A stretch of DNA of 64,000 bases from Paenibacillus guangzhouensis (GCF_009363075.1 NZ_CP045293.1:744001-808000), one strand, 5' to 3'; numbered from the stretch's first letter, positions 1 to 8,506 are shown. The notes: generated by a model from the letters alone, not told the origin. Numbers and translations are program-made.

Positions 1-1
1 T

Positions 2-700
2 CTGAAAAAAAGCCATATACTGCTAGAAGACGGTGGAAAACAGCGGTATGTACGAGAAGCGACCAAATTGATCGCGGAGTTGCAGTCACCAACGGAACGT
101 GAAGTGTACTTGAAAGATCTTGCAGCACAGTTCCCAATCTTTGATTATGAGACACTCAAGCAGGAATGTAATGAATTTCGAATCGCCTTGCAAAAAAAGA
201 AACCAGTTGGGGATAATAACGACAATTGGTGGAATAATGTTATGAATGAAAAACGCGTAACGGAACCACCAAACTTACTGCCAGCATTTCATAATGCAGA
301 ACGCACATTGCTCGCGATGATGCTGCAGGATTTGGATGTGACTCGTTATGTAGAAGAACGTCTCGGATATGAATTTAACGTAGAGGATCATGCAGCGCTT
401 GCTGCTTATCTATATGCATACTATGCGCAAGGTAAAGAACCAGATATTAGCCGCTTTATTGCTTCTTTGTCAGACGACCGGTTGGAGAAGATTGCAATAT
501 CGATCTCCATGATGGAAGTCCCGATGGACTTTAATACTCAAGTGCTTGACGATTATATTCGGGAAATTCATAAGGTACCCAAGCAGCTTGAAATTAAACG
601 GAAGAAAGAAGAAGTGTTAGAGGCGGTGCGTGCTGGTGATTCTTCGCGTGCTGCACAGCTTGGAATTGAGATTATAGCCCTAGAGAGAGACCTGAAATGA
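2..700 (+). CDS. dnaG: DNA primase, C-terminal part (5' truncated by window edge)
   Basis: About 232 codons of an open frame running in from the left edge and stopping at 698-700. DnaG makes the RNA primers for the replication fork. The visible part is the tail after the catalytic core plus the helicase-interaction domain: a helical segment with AERTLLAMML and an EIHKVPKQLEIKRKKEEVLE helix near the end, typical of the region that contacts the replicative helicase DnaB/DnaC. The zinc-binding and TOPRIM motifs lie outside the window. The stop is 38 bp before sigA, the usual dnaG-sigA arrangement of Firmicutes. Identity rests on this tail and on synteny; the true start is not in the window. Confidence 0.87.
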   Translation: MKKSHILLEDGGKQRYVREATKLIAELQSPTEREVYLKDLAAQFPIFDYETLKQECNEFRIALQKKKPVGDNNDNWWNNVMNEKRVTEPPNLLPAFHNAERTLLAMMLQDLDVTRYVEERLGYEFNVEDHAALAAYLYAYYAQGKEPDISRFIASLSDDRLEKIAISISMMEVPMDFNTQVLDDYIREIHKVPKQLEIKRKKEEVLEAVRAGDSSRAAQLGIEIIALERDLK

Positions 701-738
701 TGCACCAACGCAGTTTCTAGGGAGGAGGGAGTCGAATT

Positions 739-1872
739 ATGGCGAATGATCAACATACTGAACTAGAAACAGAATTGACATTAGACCAAGTAAAAGAACA
801 ACTCATTGAAATCGGTAAGAAGAGATCTACCCTTAGTTACAAAGATATTATGGAGAAGCTCTCACCTTTTGACCAAGATCCGGAGCAAATGGATGAATTC
901 TTCGAGCAGCTTGCTGACCATGGTATTGAGATTAACAATGAGACAGACGAAGATATGAGCATGCGAGGATCCGACGATCGAGAACGTGATCATGATCATG
1001 ATGAATTTAATTTCGATGATGACTTAACACTCCCGCCGGGTATTAAGATCAACGATCCTGTTCGGATGTATTTGAAGGAGATTGGTCGTGTACCGCTTTT
1101 ATCCGCAGATGATGAGGTTGAACTCGCGATTCGAATCGAGAATGGGGATGAAGAGGCGAAGCGGAGACTAGCTGAAGCGAACTTGCGTCTCGTCGTGAGT
1201 ATTGCGAAGCGTTATGTGGGCCGCGGCATGTTGTTCCTCGATTTGATTCAAGAGGGCAATATGGGTCTTATTAAAGCTGTTGAGAAGTTCGACCATGGTA
1301 AAGGATTTAAGTTCAGTACGTATGCAACGTGGTGGATTCGTCAAGCGATTACGCGTGCGATTGCAGACCAAGCCAGAACGATTCGTATTCCGGTTCACAT
1401 GGTTGAGACGATTAATAAGTTGATCCGGGTTTCCCGTCAATTACTCCAAGAGTTAGGACGCGAACCGACACCAGAAGAAATTGCTGCTGAAATGGAACTC
1501 AGTACCGATAAAGTTCGTGAGATTATGAAAATTGCTCAAGAGCCTGTCTCACTCGAGACGCCAATCGGGGAAGAAGATGATTCGCATTTAGGTGATTTCA
1601 TTGAGGACCAAGAGGCATTAGCTCCAGCAGATGCTGCAGCATATGAATTGCTTAAAGAACAACTCGAAGATGTTCTTGATACGTTAACCGAGCGTGAGGA
1701 GAATGTGTTACGACTACGTTTCGGATTAGATGATGGTCGGACAAGGACATTGGAAGAGGTTGGTAAAGTATTCGGCGTTACACGCGAGCGGATTCGTCAG
1801 ATCGAAGCAAAGGCACTCCGTAAACTGCGTCACCCAAGCCGCAGTAAACGTCTTAAAGATTTTCTTGAATAA
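739..1872 (+). CDS. rpoD: RNA polymerase primary sigma factor SigA (RpoD)
   Basis: Housekeeping sigma-70 factor of 377 residues that directs RNA polymerase to -35/-10 promoters. Region 1.1-like N-terminus (about 1-75) is followed by an acidic linker rich in Asp and His. Region 1.2/2 begins at [11 protein letters not shown]; region 2.3-2.4 (about 165-222) contains [17 protein letters not shown], which melts and reads the -10 element. Region 4.2 (about 337-369) has the helix-turn-helix [18 protein letters not shown] for the -35 element. The ATG at 739 follows a strong GGAGGAGGGA site. It sits just after dnaG and is closed by a hairpin terminator at 1886-1915. Length and motifs match group 1 sigma factors closely. 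Confidence 0.97.
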   Translation: MANDQHTELETELTLDQVKEQLIEIGKKRSTLSYKDIMEKLSPFDQDPEQMDEFFEQLADHGIEINNETDEDMSMRGSDDRERDHDHDEFNFDDDLTLPPGIKINDPVRMYLKEIGRVPLLSADDEVELAIRIENGDEEAKRRLAEANLRLVVSIAKRYVGRGMLFLDLIQEGNMGLIKAVEKFDHGKGFKFSTYATWWIRQAITRAIADQARTIRIPVHMVETINKLIRVSRQLLQELGREPTPEEIAAEMELSTDKVREIMKIAQEPVSLETPIGEEDDSHLGDFIEDQEALAPADAAAYELLKEQLEDVLDTLTEREENVLRLRFGLDDGRTRTLEEVGKVFGVTRERIRQIEAKALRKLRHPSRSKRLKDFLE

Positions 1873-1885
1873 AGCGCATTGTTCG

Positions 1886-1915
1886 GACCTTCTGCGGTTT
1901 GCAGTAGGTCTTTTT
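1886..1915 (+). terminator. Rho-independent terminator after sigA
   Basis: Arms GACCTTCTGC and GCAGTAGGTC pair over ten positions with one mismatch around a GGTTT-type loop and are followed by TTTTT. It closes the dnaG-sigA transcript. Confidence 0.75.
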
Positions 1916-1984
1916 GTTAAAAAGGAAGCAATTGTGGATCTCCAATCGACTGCGGTTCTCACATAAGGGAGAGGTTAAAGGGCC

Positions 1985-2836
1985 ATGTCAGCAGATAAAC
2001 TGGATAAACGTAAAATTATTGTGCGTGAAATTCATCATTGGCGTGAAAGCCGATTATTGCCTGACCAATATTGCGATTTTCTACTCAATCTATATCAAGA
2101 TCATCCCGATGAACAATCAAGTGGAAGTGCTTCGAAGTCATCCTCCTGGTTCCGCGCCGATCGTGTTATGCAATGGAGCTGGAAGCGGTGGTTGCTTGGA
2201 ATTGTTATTTTTTCCTTGATTTGTTTTGTTGTACTTCATTTTAAAGGATTTCAACCGGCAATGCAAATTTTCACCGGGATCCTTTTTATTGTCTGTTGTT
2301 ATGGATTTGGAGCGAAGATCAAGCGAAAGAATCAGACAACAGGGCTTATGCTGATTGGTGTTGGCAGCATGACGATGATTACCGTTGGTATGTTACTGCT
2401 GCGCTGGCATCAGGTAGATAATGAATTAAGTGTCGTCTCCCTTGTCATAGGGTGCAGTATTATTTGGCTGTTGATTGGTATATTTCTGCGTGTCCCACTG
2501 CTTCATTTCTGCGGATGGGCAGGTCTATTACTGATCTACGGCGCATTTCTTACTCGCTCTGTACCTGACCCAGCATGGTACGAAATGGAGCTGTTCTGGC
2601 TTCCGATTTCAGGCGTAATGCTCTGGTTAAGCTGGTATGTGCATCATAAGAATAAGACGGGATCAGCGGTGTTATTCTTGGTAGGCGCTTTATTATGGTT
2701 CGTACCTGAGCTGCACCAAATGTTATATGATCAAGCCTTATTAGGATTAACGCAGATAGCGTTGTTCGTCAAAATTGTGGTCGGTGCAGCGCTGCTGTTT
2801 ACTTTACGAAAAAAATGGATTGTGTGGGTTGTATAA
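1985..2836 (+). CDS. Multi-pass membrane protein, DUF2157-like N-terminus
   Basis: 283-residue predicted integral membrane protein of unknown function. A soluble N-terminus of about 65 residues (VREIHHWRESRLLPDQYCD) resembles the helical start of DUF2157-type proteins, where a short domain tells a membrane-embedded body apart; this family assignment is only an impression. From about residue 70 there are roughly seven to eight hydrophobic segments, with the short charged loop KIKRKNQ between the second and third. The ATG at 1985 follows GGGAGAGGTTAAAGGG. The stop is one base before trmK, so the two are translationally linked, but nothing in the sequence ties the membrane protein to tRNA modification. 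Confidence 0.8.
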   Translation: MSADKLDKRKIIVREIHHWRESRLLPDQYCDFLLNLYQDHPDEQSSGSASKSSSWFRADRVMQWSWKRWLLGIVIFSLICFVVLHFKGFQPAMQIFTGILFIVCCYGFGAKIKRKNQTTGLMLIGVGSMTMITVGMLLLRWHQVDNELSVVSLVIGCSIIWLLIGIFLRVPLLHFCGWAGLLLIYGAFLTRSVPDPAWYEMELFWLPISGVMLWLSWYVHHKNKTGSAVLFLVGALLWFVPELHQMLYDQALLGLTQIALFVKIVVGAALLFTLRKKWIVWVV

Positions 2837-2837
2837 G

Positions 2838-3611
2838 ATGACGAAACTTATTAAATTATCAGAACGATTAACAACGATTGCAAGGCAGGTACCACAAGGC
2901 TCTCGTGTTGCGGATATTGGTTCCGATCATGCGCTGCTTCCTTGTTATTTAATACAGAATGGACAAGCGGTCCATGCGATTGCCGGTGAAGTCAATGATG
3001 GCCCACTCGAAGCTGCACGCAAGCAAGTGCGTGAGGAAAAGCTGGAAGATCATATTGAAGTACGCGGCGGTGACGGACTTGCGGTCATTCAACCGGGTGA
3101 AGTTGATGTGATTACAATCGCAGGGATGGGAGGCAGCCTGATTGTAAAGATCTTATCGGCAGATCCATCCAAACTGCAAGGGGTTCAGCGGCTTGTTCTG
3201 CAGCCTAACGTTGGTGAAGATACCGTGCGTACATGGTTGTTACAAGAAAATTGGCTATTAATCGACGAGCATATTCTTGAAGAAGACGGCAAATTCTACG
3301 AAGTTCTTGTTGCAGTACGTCATGAGAATGCAGAAATCCAAAATGCAGAACTATACGCGAAGAATCCATTAGAATCATACGGTATCCCAGTATCCAGGGA
3401 GCAGATGATTTGGATGGGGCCTTTTCTCCTCACGGAACGTAACGAGGCATTCGCAAGAAAATGGGCATCGGAGAGGCAGAAATTCGAACGTATTATTCAG
3501 ACTATGAAGCAATCGCAAGCTCAGGAAGCCAGAGAGAAGGAACAGGCATTTAGTGGACTTGTGAAGCAAATTGAGGAGGTACTGCAATGTATGCAAAAGG
3601 ACAGACCGTAA
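2838..3611 (+). CDS. trmK: tRNA (adenine-22 N1)-methyltransferase TrmK
   Basis: SAM-dependent Rossmann methyltransferase that makes m1A22 in tRNA of Gram-positive bacteria. Motif I is VADIGSDHALLPCYLI (about residues 21-36), the acidic SAM-binding residue lies in AIAGEVNDGP, and the catalytic region is DVITIAGMGGSLI. The C-terminal 60 residues are a charged helical extension (ERQKFERIIQTMKQ), as in the family, where it forms a coiled-coil arm. Start ATG 2838 is preferred over an upstream in-frame ATG because the family begins with a KLSERL-type sequence. The 3' end overlaps the next gene by 25 bp, the conserved trmK-yqfO pairing. Confidence 0.93.
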   Translation: MTKLIKLSERLTTIARQVPQGSRVADIGSDHALLPCYLIQNGQAVHAIAGEVNDGPLEAARKQVREEKLEDHIEVRGGDGLAVIQPGEVDVITIAGMGGSLIVKILSADPSKLQGVQRLVLQPNVGEDTVRTWLLQENWLLIDEHILEEDGKFYEVLVAVRHENAEIQNAELYAKNPLESYGIPVSREQMIWMGPFLLTERNEAFARKWASERQKFERIIQTMKQSQAQEAREKEQAFSGLVKQIEEVLQCMQKDRP

Positions 3612-4702
3612 TTCAATACATGGAGCAATTTGCCCCTAAGCACTACGCGGTCGAAGGCGATAAAATCGGCCTTCAACTCGGTACCTTGAATAAGGAGATT
3701 CGCAACATTCTCGTCGCACTGGATGTGACAGATGAAGTGGTTGATGAGGCGATTGCCAAGGAAGTTGATTTGATCATCGCGCATCATGCGATCATCTATC
3801 GTCCGATCGCGCAATTGAACACCGATACGCCGATGGGCAAATTATATGAAAAATTGATCAAACATGATATTGCAGTATTTATCGCGCATACGAATCTAGA
3901 TACCGCAGAAGGCGGCGTGAACGATTTGATGGCGGATGCGCTCGAACTGCAGCAGTGTACCTGCCTTGAAGAAATTCATAATGATCAATTGTTCAAACTC
4001 GTCGTGTTCGTACCTGAGACGGATCATGATAAAGTGCTCCGCGCCGTATTGGATGCTGGTGCTGGTCATATTGGTAATTACAGTCACTGCAGTTTCAATA
4101 GTCAAGGGACGGGTACATTTGTCCCGCTTGAAGGAACAAATCCTTACATTGGCAGTCAAGGGGTGATGGAGCGCGTTCCGGAGATTCGCATTGAGACGAT
4201 TGTTCCGCAGAGCCTTCAGCGTAAAGTCATTCAGGCGATGCTCAAGGCCCATCCTTACGAAGAAGTCGCCTATGACCTCTATCGGATGGATTTGAAGGGA
4301 CGCAGCTTCGGTCTTGGCCGTGTAGGCAAGTTAGAACAAGCGATGACGCTCGATGCTCTTGTCGCGAGAGTAAAAGAACGTTTCAACGTACCGCAGGTTC
4401 GCGTCGTGGGTGATCTCAATCGTGAGGTCAAGAAAGTTGCCGTATTAGGCGGCTCAGGCTCACGATATGTGAAGCATGCATTGTTCCGCGGCGCTGATGT
4501 CCTTGTTACCGGAGATATTGATTATCATACGGCTCATGATGCAATTGCGGCAGGCATAGCAATCATTGATCCAGGACATAATGTCGAGAAAATTGTCAAG
4601 CCAGCCGTAGCAGTATTGCTGCAAAAGAAGATGGATGAGAACAAATATGCAACGCGAGTGTTCGCATCCGAGCTGAATACGGAGCCGTTCCAATTCATCT
4701 AA
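3587..4702 (+). CDS. Nif3-like dinuclear metal centre protein (YqfO type)
   Basis: 371-residue NIF3/YbgI-family protein. These form toroidal hexamers with two metal ions per subunit; the cellular role is not settled, though some are linked to GTP cyclohydrolase-like folds. Metal-ligand histidines are visible in DLIIAHHAIIYRP and FIAHTNLD in the N-terminal half and in DIDYHTAHDA and DPGHNVEK near the C-terminus. Between them, about residues 125-230, lies the inserted CutA/PII-like domain (KLVVFVPETDHDKV to AHPYEEVAYDLY) found in Bacillus YqfO. The ATG follows a strong GAGGAGGT site inside the end of trmK. Length matches the inserted-domain subfamily. Confidence 0.92.
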   Translation: MYAKGQTVIQYMEQFAPKHYAVEGDKIGLQLGTLNKEIRNILVALDVTDEVVDEAIAKEVDLIIAHHAIIYRPIAQLNTDTPMGKLYEKLIKHDIAVFIAHTNLDTAEGGVNDLMADALELQQCTCLEEIHNDQLFKLVVFVPETDHDKVLRAVLDAGAGHIGNYSHCSFNSQGTGTFVPLEGTNPYIGSQGVMERVPEIRIETIVPQSLQRKVIQAMLKAHPYEEVAYDLYRMDLKGRSFGLGRVGKLEQAMTLDALVARVKERFNVPQVRVVGDLNREVKKVAVLGGSGSRYVKHALFRGADVLVTGDIDYHTAHDAIAAGIAIIDPGHNVEKIVKPAVAVLLQKKMDENKYATRVFASELNTEPFQFI

Positions 4703-4717
4703 TCTTATTTGTATCCA

Positions 4718-4734
4718 AAGATGACTTTTTGAAC
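4718..4734. repeat. 17-nt match to an end of the 17.9-kb MITE-like element
   Basis: AAGATGACTTTTTGAAC at 4718-4734 is the exact reverse complement of 17938-17954, the left end of the palindromic element at 17.9 kb. No second end is present here, so this is either a remnant or a solo end. It lies between the Nif3-like gene and the rnpB promoter. Confidence 0.5.
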
Positions 4735-4756
4735 CTTCTCTGGAAGGAGTTAAAGG

Positions 4757-4785
4757 TTGTGCTTTGACGGAAATGCGAGTATACT
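4757..4785 (+). promoter_or_regulatory. Candidate SigA promoter for rnpB
   Basis: TTGTGC at 4757-4762 and TATACT at 4780-4785 with a 17-bp spacer. Initiation about seven bases after the -10 would fall near 4792, just ahead of the predicted P1 helix at 4799. Confidence 0.55.
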
Positions 4786-4798
4786 AACGTATGTTGTC

Positions 4799-5201
4799 GG
4801 AAAGTTTGACAGACAATCGCTGGTGATTTATTCACGAGAGGAAAGTCCGGGCTCCATAGGGCAGGATGCTGGATAACGTCCAGTCAACGCGAGTTGAAGG
4901 ATAGTGCCACAGAAATGGACCGCCGATGGCCGCGCAAGCGGATCAGGCAAGGGTGGAACCGTGGTGTAAGAGACCACGAGGAACGCTGGTGACTTCGTTC
5001 CTGGTAAACCCCATCTGGAGCAAGACCTAATGAGACGCTGGCAGCTTTCGAGGCTGCAGCCTTAGCCCGAGGCGCGTCTGGGTTGGTCGCTGGAACCGTG
5101 CAGTAATGTACGGTCTAGATAGATGATTGTCACTCACAAGTGGGAGGGTAGCTCCGATCGCACCACGGTGAGTACAGAACCCGGCTTATGGCGAGCTTTC
5201 C
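4799..5201 (+). ncRNA. rnpB: RNase P RNA (class A-like)
   Basis: Catalytic RNA of RNase P, which trims the 5' leader from pre-tRNA. Universal signatures: GAGGAAAGTCCGGGCTCC near 4836-4855 and its P4 partner ACAGAACCCGGCTTAT near 5174-5189, the conserved GTGCCACAGAAA near 4905, GGTAAACCCC near 5003 and AGATAGATGATTG near 5117. GGAAAG at the 5' end pairs with CTTTCC at the 3' end (P1). The central CCGCCGATGGCCGCGCAAG and ATCAGGCAAGGGTGG, and the CATAGGGCAGG following the first block, are those of ancestral class A RNAs such as that of E. coli. They differ from the class B RNA of Bacillus subtilis. End positions are estimated to within a few bases. Confidence 0.93.
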
Positions 5202-5210
5202 ACGCTAAAT

Positions 5211-5250
5211 AAAACCCGCAAGACACGTTACCGTGTTTTGCGGGTTTTAT
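5211..5250. terminator. Bidirectional terminator between rnpB and the subtilase gene
   Basis: Near-perfect stem: AAAACCCGCAAGACACG pairs with CGTGTTTTGCGGGTTTT around a four-base loop. U-rich runs on both strands let it stop rnpB on the plus strand and the convergent protease gene on the minus strand. Confidence 0.85.
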
Positions 5251-5263
5251 TTCGTTTAGACAT

Positions 5264-7144
5264 TTATTTGCGAGTATATTTTGCTTCTGCTGAATCCATG
5301 GACTTTTTAACGGAATAAGGAAAGAAATTGAGGGTGTGCGTTTGTTGATCGGCAGCTTGTAATGCCTTCGCCACATCGATTTGACCAAATCCAAAATCCA
5401 CGTCTCTGCCTGCAGGTCCCAAATCGATTACACTTTTGCGCATTAGATCCATGACCTCTGTATTTTTGAGGGTAGGATTCACTGAGCGAATAAGCGCTGC
5501 TAGTGCTGAGACATGCGGGCAAGCCATTGATGTACCGGAAAGAGCAGCGTATTGGTTGTTCGGGAACGTGCTCGCAATATTTTCACCAGGTGCAACGACA
5601 TCGACATAATCCCCAAAGTTCGAGAAGGAAGCACGGTGTTTTGATTTATTCGTCGCCGAGACGGCGAATACTTCCGGGTATGCCGCAGGGTATCCAGGTT
5701 GATCGGTATTATCGTTACCTGTGGCTGCGATAACAACGACATCCTTGTCATAGGCATATTTAATCGCATCATGCAGGAAATTAGCTTCGGCGTAGTTGCC
5801 AAGGCTAAGGTTAATCACCTTCGCGCCATGATCTGTTGCCCAGATGATCCCTTGCGCCACCGAATAGGTCGTTCCTGCTCCAGAATTGTCGAGCACTTTA
5901 ACCGGTAATATCTTGTTGTACCAAGACATACCAGCGATCCCTTCATGGTTATTCACTTTGGCGGCAATAATCCCGGCAACATGCGTGCCGTGCCCGACAT
6001 CATCAAGCGGGTCTGAACCAGGGTCAATCGCATTGTAGCCCTTCAGTAATTGGTCCTTCAAATCTGGATGATGAATGTCCACGCCAGTATCCACTACGGC
6101 GACAATCACTTGATTATTGCCCTTTGTTAACCCCCAGCCTTTGTTCGTATCAATGATTGGCAAATTCCACTGGTACTCTTTGTAAAGCGAGTCATTTGGC
6201 TGTTCTCCGGCTGTCGGGTTCACAGCGACGTCATTGGTCATATATAAGAAATGGGGTTCAATATAGACGGGATCCCACTTCTTGAAGTAATTCGTCAGCT
6301 CATCCGCAGACATATACCTCGATCTAAAAATATAGGAATAGCCCACATGTTTCATATGAATGCTGTGGATGTCTTTTTTCATTTGATTCAGCTGCTTCTC
6401 CGTTGGCTGATGTTTGAAGCGGACAACGATCTCATTCGTATAGTAGTGGCTTGTATCGCCGTTCTGTTCACCTTGCGTAACACGTTTACTTTTCATATCG
6501 TCCGTATCTACGGTCTTGACCCGGAACTTATGATCATGTGGGTACGGAATGAGGCGAAGGTTGCGGCGTTGATGTTTGTTGACCGTATTTAATATTTCTT
6601 GATTGATGACAGCGACGATGCCGCGATTTTTATTGGTTTTGGAAGGAACGCCAAGAACAAGGTATTTATGGTTTCCTTTCAATGCTGGCGTCGTTTCATA
6701 TTTCTGGCGCTGTTCGACCTTTTGCTTAGCGGTTTTAATTTCTTGTTCCAATTGAGACTTTGCTTCAGGGTGTAAATTTGGCGGTAATTGACCATAAACG
6801 TGCTGTTTTTTGCCGTCCATCCAGACGAGATAAGCCATGTGCTGATGGTCTTTCTGCAGTTTAGCAGCATAGGATTGAATACGTGCAGGTGTTGCTTTGT
6901 CCAGATCTTGAAGCATTTGATGGAGATGGTGATTGCAATCGATTTTGCACATCTTTTCCGTTAATTTTACGTCATTTTGCAGCACCATCTGTTTCATGTT
7001 TTTCTCTTGCTTCACATTAACATGAGGTGCAGCGTAAGGTGCTGGCTGTGGGGCTTTGGATTTCGAGTTGTTAGATGATATGATGGGGTATAGAAGCGCC
7101 CCAATCCCGATCACGAATAAAAAGGCGATAAGGCCTCGCCGCAT
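5264..7144 (-). CDS. Secreted S8 (subtilisin-like) serine protease
   Basis: 626-residue subtilase. The N-terminus MRRGLIAFLFVIGIGALLYP is a signal sequence or membrane anchor without a lipobox Cys. About 200 residues of poorly classified, Lys- and His-rich sequence follow. Next is a propeptide-like segment (EIVVRFKHQPTEKQLNQM, from about residue 235). The catalytic domain holds Asp in VAVVDTGVDIHHPDL (about 349), His in GHGTHVAGIIA (about 383) and Ser in GTSMACPHVSALAALI (about 538), with an oxyanion Asn in AATGNDN. The start ATG has a CGGAGGGAT site upstream. It is monocistronic and convergent to rnpB. It probably degrades extracellular or wall-associated protein; the substrate is unknown. 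Confidence 0.93.
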   Translation of the reverse strand: MRRGLIAFLFVIGIGALLYPIISSNNSKSKAPQPAPYAAPHVNVKQEKNMKQMVLQNDVKLTEKMCKIDCNHHLHQMLQDLDKATPARIQSYAAKLQKDHQHMAYLVWMDGKKQHVYGQLPPNLHPEAKSQLEQEIKTAKQKVEQRQKYETTPALKGNHKYLVLGVPSKTNKNRGIVAVINQEILNTVNKHQRRNLRLIPYPHDHKFRVKTVDTDDMKSKRVTQGEQNGDTSHYYTNEIVVRFKHQPTEKQLNQMKKDIHSIHMKHVGYSYIFRSRYMSADELTNYFKKWDPVYIEPHFLYMTNDVAVNPTAGEQPNDSLYKEYQWNLPIIDTNKGWGLTKGNNQVIVAVVDTGVDIHHPDLKDQLLKGYNAIDPGSDPLDDVGHGTHVAGIIAAKVNNHEGIAGMSWYNKILPVKVLDNSGAGTTYSVAQGIIWATDHGAKVINLSLGNYAEANFLHDAIKYAYDKDVVVIAATGNDNTDQPGYPAAYPEVFAVSATNKSKHRASFSNFGDYVDVVAPGENIASTFPNNQYAALSGTSMACPHVSALAALIRSVNPTLKNTEVMDLMRKSVIDLGPAGRDVDFGFGQIDVAKALQAADQQTHTLNFFPYSVKKSMDSAEAKYTRK

Positions 7145-7289
7145 AAGTAATCCCTCCGTTGTCCTGATTAGTCTATTCTTATCTTAGATTGGAGCACGGG
7201 GTGTTATTTTATTCGACAGGAAAAGAGTACCGTTTCCAAATGATTTATGGTAGGATTTAGATGGAACATTTGCTAAGGGGGAGCCATAT

Positions 7290-7787
7290 ATGTCAGCAGC
7301 CAATGTGAAGCAACTTTGTGAATCAACAAGAGATAAATTAAAGCTTGTGATTAAGCAGATGGAGAGCTTCTTGAATGAGTATTCACTCGCGAAATTAGTG
7401 GAAGATAATCAAGAAATGACCGAATTCTACCAAGGATATTTGTCTGACATGCGGCATTTGCTCGTATTCTCTGAAGTTTCTTATGAGGCGCTCGGTGTAG
7501 CGCTTAGACGTGCGACATTCGATGTCGATTTTGGCGAGAAGGCTTTATATGATGTGTATCATCGCTGTGTGAACAGCTTCTATTATCCGAAGAACGAATG
7601 TTATTCGGAAGACGGACGGTATGCTTATACAGGACAAGATGCCATTCGCTTCAGCAAGAAGCCGATTCGATTGGCTCGTGAGATTATCTTGGAACTCAGC
7701 AAAGTATATGAAGAGCTGCGTGAAGACCTCACTTATTATGAAAGTGACTATTTAACACAACGTCGCATGCAGAATCAGAAAATATAA
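7290..7787 (+). CDS. ypuI: YpuI/DUF3907 family protein
   Basis: 165-residue soluble, mainly helical protein of unknown function. The pattern YQGYLSDMRHLLVFSE, then EKALYDVYHRCVNSFYYPKNECYSEDGRYAYTG, then ELREDLTYYESDYLT, is what I recall for Bacillus YpuI (DUF3907), including the YxDxRxAYTG core and a C-terminal YYExDY motif. No signal peptide or membrane segment. The ATG has AAGGGGGAGCC upstream. It stands alone, divergent from the subtilase and closed by a small terminator. Family name from memory of the relatives, not from a search. Confidence 0.75.
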   Translation: MSAANVKQLCESTRDKLKLVIKQMESFLNEYSLAKLVEDNQEMTEFYQGYLSDMRHLLVFSEVSYEALGVALRRATFDVDFGEKALYDVYHRCVNSFYYPKNECYSEDGRYAYTGQDAIRFSKKPIRLAREIILELSKVYEELREDLTYYESDYLTQRRMQNQKI

Positions 7788-7791
7788 ATCG

Positions 7792-7813
7792 AAAATCGAT
7801 CAGTCGATTTTTT
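7792..7813 (+). terminator. Small terminator after the YpuI-like gene
   Basis: Perfect eight-base arms AAAATCGA and TCGATTTT around TCAG, running into further T residues, five bases past the stop. Confidence 0.55.
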
Positions 7814-7880
7814 GAAAGACCTCTAATATTTACTTGTTTAGTGCACCTCAATACAGGGTAACTTGTAGTTGGGGTGATAA

Positions 7881-8114
7881 ATGATGACAACAACCAAACC
7901 AGTTGTAAAATGTAGTGTTGCGAACTGCAGCTATTGGGCTGCAGGGAACAAATGTCAGGCACAATCCATCATCATTGACGTGGATGCGAATGCACAAGCG
8001 CAATATGATGCCGAATTTGCTGCAGACTTCGGTTCGAAGTCGCCTGAGTCAGCGCCTACTTCTTCTGTCACTTGCTGCCATACGTTCAAACCTAAAGCGG
8101 GTGAATCCAAGTGA
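7881..8114 (+). CDS. DUF1540 domain small cysteine-rich protein
   Basis: 77-residue protein with the DUF1540 pattern: VKCSVANCSYWAAGNKCQAQSI near the N-terminus and SVTCCHTF near the C-terminus. The five or six Cys suggest a metal site, though no function is established for the family. A GGGGTGAT site precedes two adjacent ATG codons (7881 and 7884); spacing slightly favours the second. Its last bases overlap the next start, so the pair is probably translated together. Confidence 0.85.
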   Translation: MMTTTKPVVKCSVANCSYWAAGNKCQAQSIIIDVDANAQAQYDAEFAADFGSKSPESAPTSSVTCCHTFKPKAGESK

Positions 8115-8464
8115 AGAAGAAACGTCACGGATCCCGTCATTTGAAGGATGAACATCGCGACATCAATGACCGAGAAGAATACGGTGCTGAGGTTGCACCC
8201 GGTGCTTGGGTAGAGAAGGACGATATGGGGCGTACAGCGCGTGCGCGTGAAGATTCAGACGCCGATGCAGGCGCAGGAGTAAGTTTGGGTTGGATTGCCC
8301 TCGTATTTGCGATCGCTTCCTTGTTCTTCTGGCCCGTTATTATGGGACCGACGGCTGCAATCCTTGGCTTCTATGCTTTCCAGCAAGGCCAGCGGGGATT
8401 AGGCACTTGGTCGATGATTCTAGGTGGTATTGCATTTTTTGTATTTGCATTCTTTATAAGGTAA
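8111..8464 (+). CDS. Small membrane protein with DUF4190-like C-terminus
   Basis: 117 residues starting at a GTG that overlaps the stop of the DUF1540 gene (GTGA). The first 55 residues are highly charged and predicted disordered. The rest forms two hydrophobic hairpin segments (LGWIALVFAIASLFFWPVI and TWSMILGGIAFFVFAFFI) with a central GPTAAILGFYAFQQGQR. This small double-helix module resembles DUF4190 membrane domains. Function unknown; the arrangement suggests co-expression with the DUF1540 protein. Confidence 0.75.
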   Translation: MKKKRHGSRHLKDEHRDINDREEYGAEVAPGAWVEKDDMGRTARAREDSDADAGAGVSLGWIALVFAIASLFFWPVIMGPTAAILGFYAFQQGQRGLGTWSMILGGIAFFVFAFFIR

Positions 8465-8470
8465 TTCGAG

Positions 8471-8506
8471 CAGCGAGGCGACTGATGGGTCGTCTCGTTG
8501 TTTTTT
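8471..8506 (+). terminator. Terminator after the DUF4190-like gene
   Basis: CAGCGAGGCGAC pairs with GTCGTCTCGTTG (two G-T pairs) around TGATGG and is followed by six T residues. Confidence 0.8.
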
